A DNA stretch of 64,000 nucleotides, taken from a virus. A program made the position numbers and the translations under genes. The notes under the pieces were generated by a model. The model did not search any database and was not told the DNA's origin. It saw only the letters and a list, made by a program, of their open reading frames with translations. The DNA lies in IMG/VR virus record IMGVR_UViG_3300030419_003817, positions 1 through 64,000 of that record. One strand, 5' to 3'. Each line of letters begins with the position of its first letter. Within the stretch, counting starts at the first letter, position 1. This document shows positions 62,449-64,000 of the stretch, piece after piece.

Positions 62449-62781
62449 TTATGGTCTTGATGGCCATACAACATTTTCTGGTTTATTAAAGGTCTTTGTT
62501 ATATCTCGTACCTGTTGACGATATGCTCTCCATGCTGATTGGTCTCTAGCAGAGAGATTGTTGTCTGGAAGTTGTGTCCAATCTGAGTTTTTGAGAATTA
62601 ACCTAACTTGTGATTTAATTGTTGCCCATTCATCATCTTCTATAACTTCAACCTCTACAAGTCCTTGTTTTTGGAGATTTAAAAATTCTCTATAGTGTCT
62701 ATTTTCTGTATCGGTAGAAAATGTCATACCACTAGATTTACATGTGATACTTCCGTCTGAAAATTGTTTATATTTTTTCAT
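62449..62781 (-). CDS. Tail fibre assembly chaperone-like protein
   Basis: A 110-residue protein. The C-terminal part SDWTQLPDNNLSARDQSAWRAYRQ (about residues 65-90), then VRDI.., NVVWPSRP, is the pattern of phage tail-assembly chaperones (APC/Caudo_TAP type), which bind newly made fibre proteins. The N-terminal half is a KKYKQFSDGSITCKS segment that looks like a fibre-binding beta-strand. It sits between two fibre-type genes, which supports the call. Confidence 0.78.
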   Translation of the reverse strand: MKKYKQFSDGSITCKSSGMTFSTDTENRHYREFLNLQKQGLVEVEVIEDDEWATIKSQVRLILKNSDWTQLPDNNLSARDQSAWRAYRQQVRDITKTFNKPENVVWPSRP

Positions 62782-62791
62782 ATCTTATCTC

Positions 62792-64000
62792 CTATCCTAT
62801 CTCTGCATCTGCTTCAAAGTGATAAACAATTAAAGTGTCACCTTGTGTATAATTGCCAAGAGACACAGACGACTGAATAGTACCAAAACCAGATTCACTA
62901 CGATTACCTGCTGATGCAGTTACGAATTGACTTTGATAGTTTTCAGCATGTTGTACATAGATTCCACCCTCTTCACCATCCTTACCATACAAAGTAACTG
63001 TGGGTGCTACTCTTTTTCTTACTTCAAAAAGAGTTGGTTGGTGACATGTGTTATTTATTTGTGGGTCGGTAGCACCACGAAGACCACCACCATAACCTGT
63101 TGTGCTAGTTCCCGGCGAAACATCAACATCATAAGTTTTTTCATAATATCTTTGACACATTGCGAGTTCTACTTGTGTGTGTCGTTTTTCGAATGGAGAT
63201 GAGTCGTCACCTATTTCAAGTTGAATTTGTGCAAAGTCGATAGCACCAGTCAGTCCTGTCAACCCCAACATATCTGTAAGTTTTCCGTTTGATTTATTTT
63301 CTTCTGGTCCTGATGGTCCATGTGCTAACATGAAGATTGCATGTACCGTGTCAACAGTTCCAAGAGTACAACCCTCGAATGATGGGAATTTAAATTTTCT
63401 TTTAAATTTTTGCCAAGAAGGAGTAATTTCAATATCATCTCCAAGAATTCTAATTCGTTCTCTAAATCCATTACCAAGATTTGCAGTTGCACCTGTTGTC
63501 TCTGGAACAACATGCTCGTCTCCCACAGAACCATTTTGGTCTGGGTCGTATGCAACTCTACAACCAATTGTTGGATTTGTGATGTTGCCATGAGATTTTG
63601 CAAGAAAGGTTAGGTAACAAGTCGAGTCACTAAACTCAACTGTATTTGTATCAACTGCTTGACCAAAAATCAAGAAACCGTTTCCCATATCCATTGAGCA
63701 ACCAGTCACACCATCAATAGAATCACCATCAGAGGCGCCTACCGTAACTCTACAAAAATAATCACTAGGTTTTACACCCGATACCTCTGCTTGTGGATAT
63801 CCTAAAGTGAATCCTTCTCTAGTAACTTTAACTCTTGGCACAGTTGAATCCGTTCCAACTTCAAATGAACCATTACCCACAGTAAATCCAAGTCCAGTGG
63901 TAGCACGAACATAAAAACGGTCAGCACCATATGTTTCGCTAAATGCTTCAGAGAAACCACCAGATGTTGGTCCTGCTGTAGTTTTAAGTCCTCTTTGGAA
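62792..64000 (-). CDS. Tail/fibre virion protein (5' end beyond window)
   Basis: The frame is open from 62792 to the window edge without a stop, so the N-terminus lies outside. An internal GTG at 63880 is not a convincing start: upstream codons in the same frame continue with structural-type sequence (GADRFYVRATTGLGFTVGNG). At least 402 residues, beta-rich, with a jelly-roll-like middle (FFMLAHGPSGPEEN-like) and QLEIGDDSSPFEKRHTQVELAMCQRYYEKTY near the C-terminal third, a motif common in phage tail proteins carrying carbohydrate-binding or collar modules. Exact role unknown; likely a receptor-region fibre. Confidence 0.75.
   Translation of the reverse strand, partial: FQRGLKTTAGPTSGGFSEAFSETYGADRFYVRATTGLGFTVGNGSFEVGTDSTVPRVKVTREGFTLGYPQAEVSGVKPSDYFCRVTVGASDGDSIDGVTGCSMDMGNGFLIFGQAVDTNTVEFSDSTCYLTFLAKSHGNITNPTIGCRVAYDPDQNGSVGDEHVVPETTGATANLGNGFRERIRILGDDIEITPSWQKFKRKFKFPSFEGCTLGTVDTVHAIFMLAHGPSGPEENKSNGKLTDMLGLTGLTGAIDFAQIQLEIGDDSSPFEKRHTQVELAMCQRYYEKTYDVDVSPGTSTTGYGGGLRGATDPQINNTCHQPTLFEVRKRVAPTVTLYGKDGEEGGIYVQHAENYQSQFVTASAGNRSESGFGTIQSSVSLGNYTQGDTLIVYHFEADAEIG

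Noticed and set aside
62792-63880. Complete gene starting at the GTG at 63880
   Set aside because: The frame continues open for a further 120 nt to the window edge with structural-type sequence and there is no ribosome site before the GTG, so the gene is taken as partial.

Overview
The window is part of the genome of a T4-like myovirus (a contractile-tailed Caudoviricetes phage), most like the marine cyanophage/pelagiphage branch. Homologues of T4 genes 43, regA, 62, 44, 45, rnh, 46, 47, 55, uvsW, cd, uvsY, 3, 23, 22, 21, 20, 19, 18, 17, 16, 15, 14 and 13 can be read directly, in T4-like order. Every supported gene lies on the minus strand, so transcription runs from high to low coordinates. 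Coding is almost gapless, AT-rich, and no intergenic gap exceeds about 100 bases. I saw no tRNA, integrase, insertion sequence or CRISPR array. No photosynthesis genes are present in this part, so the host is not decided.

Layout from high to low coordinate (direction of transcription). 64000-57400: virion appendage proteins (a tail protein cut by the window edge, a tail-fibre assembly chaperone, a beta-helix protein, a LamG-type protein). 57381-43010: necks gp13/14, sheath stabiliser gp15, terminase gp16/17, sheath gp18, tube gp19, portal gp20, prohead core and protease (including a 59-residue gene), scaffold gp22, major capsid gp23, a strong terminator, then gp3. 42968-36515: recombination, late transcription and nucleotide metabolism (uvsY, cd, uvsW, gp55, gp47, gp46). 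36515-33837: an endonuclease VII, a PLP-fold enzyme and a DNA methyltransferase in one overlapping unit. 33794-26829: an unknown protein with its own promoter, RNase H, and the clamp/clamp-loader/RegA cluster, interrupted by a GroES-like gene and two nucleotide-sugar epimerase genes. 26812-5964: a 24-gene, about 21 kb glycan island. 5923-2730: virion fibre-type proteins. 2652-1: dUTPase, a small Nmad1-like protein and the start of DNA polymerase gp43.

The most unusual part is the glycan island, inserted between regA and gene 43, which are neighbours in T4. It encodes about thirteen putative glycosyltransferases (GT2, GT11, GT23-like, exostosin/GT47-like, GT77-like, TOD1/DUF616-like), two UDP-glucose-dehydrogenase-like proteins, a 4,6-dehydratase, a DegT aminotransferase, two formyltransferase-fold proteins, a NodB-like deacetylase, a sulfotransferase, an FkbM methyltransferase, epimerases and a eukaryote-type (GSII) glutamine synthetase. 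A GDP-mannose 3,5-epimerase lies in the clamp cluster. Together they could build and transfer an N-formylated, uronate-containing, possibly sulfated and methylated glycan; because the island abuts tail-fibre-like genes, virion decoration or remodelling of the host surface are the leading ideas (inference).

Regulatory signals visible in the sequence include TATAAATA late-promoter boxes before gene 22, gene 18 and the beta-helix gene, a consensus sigma70 promoter before the unknown gene at 33794, and a UUCG-loop terminator after gene 23. Three genes (32685-33794, uvsY, uvsW) have promoter boxes placed so that transcription would begin at or next to the A of the start codon, with no Shine-Dalgarno sequence, so they may be read from leaderless mRNAs.
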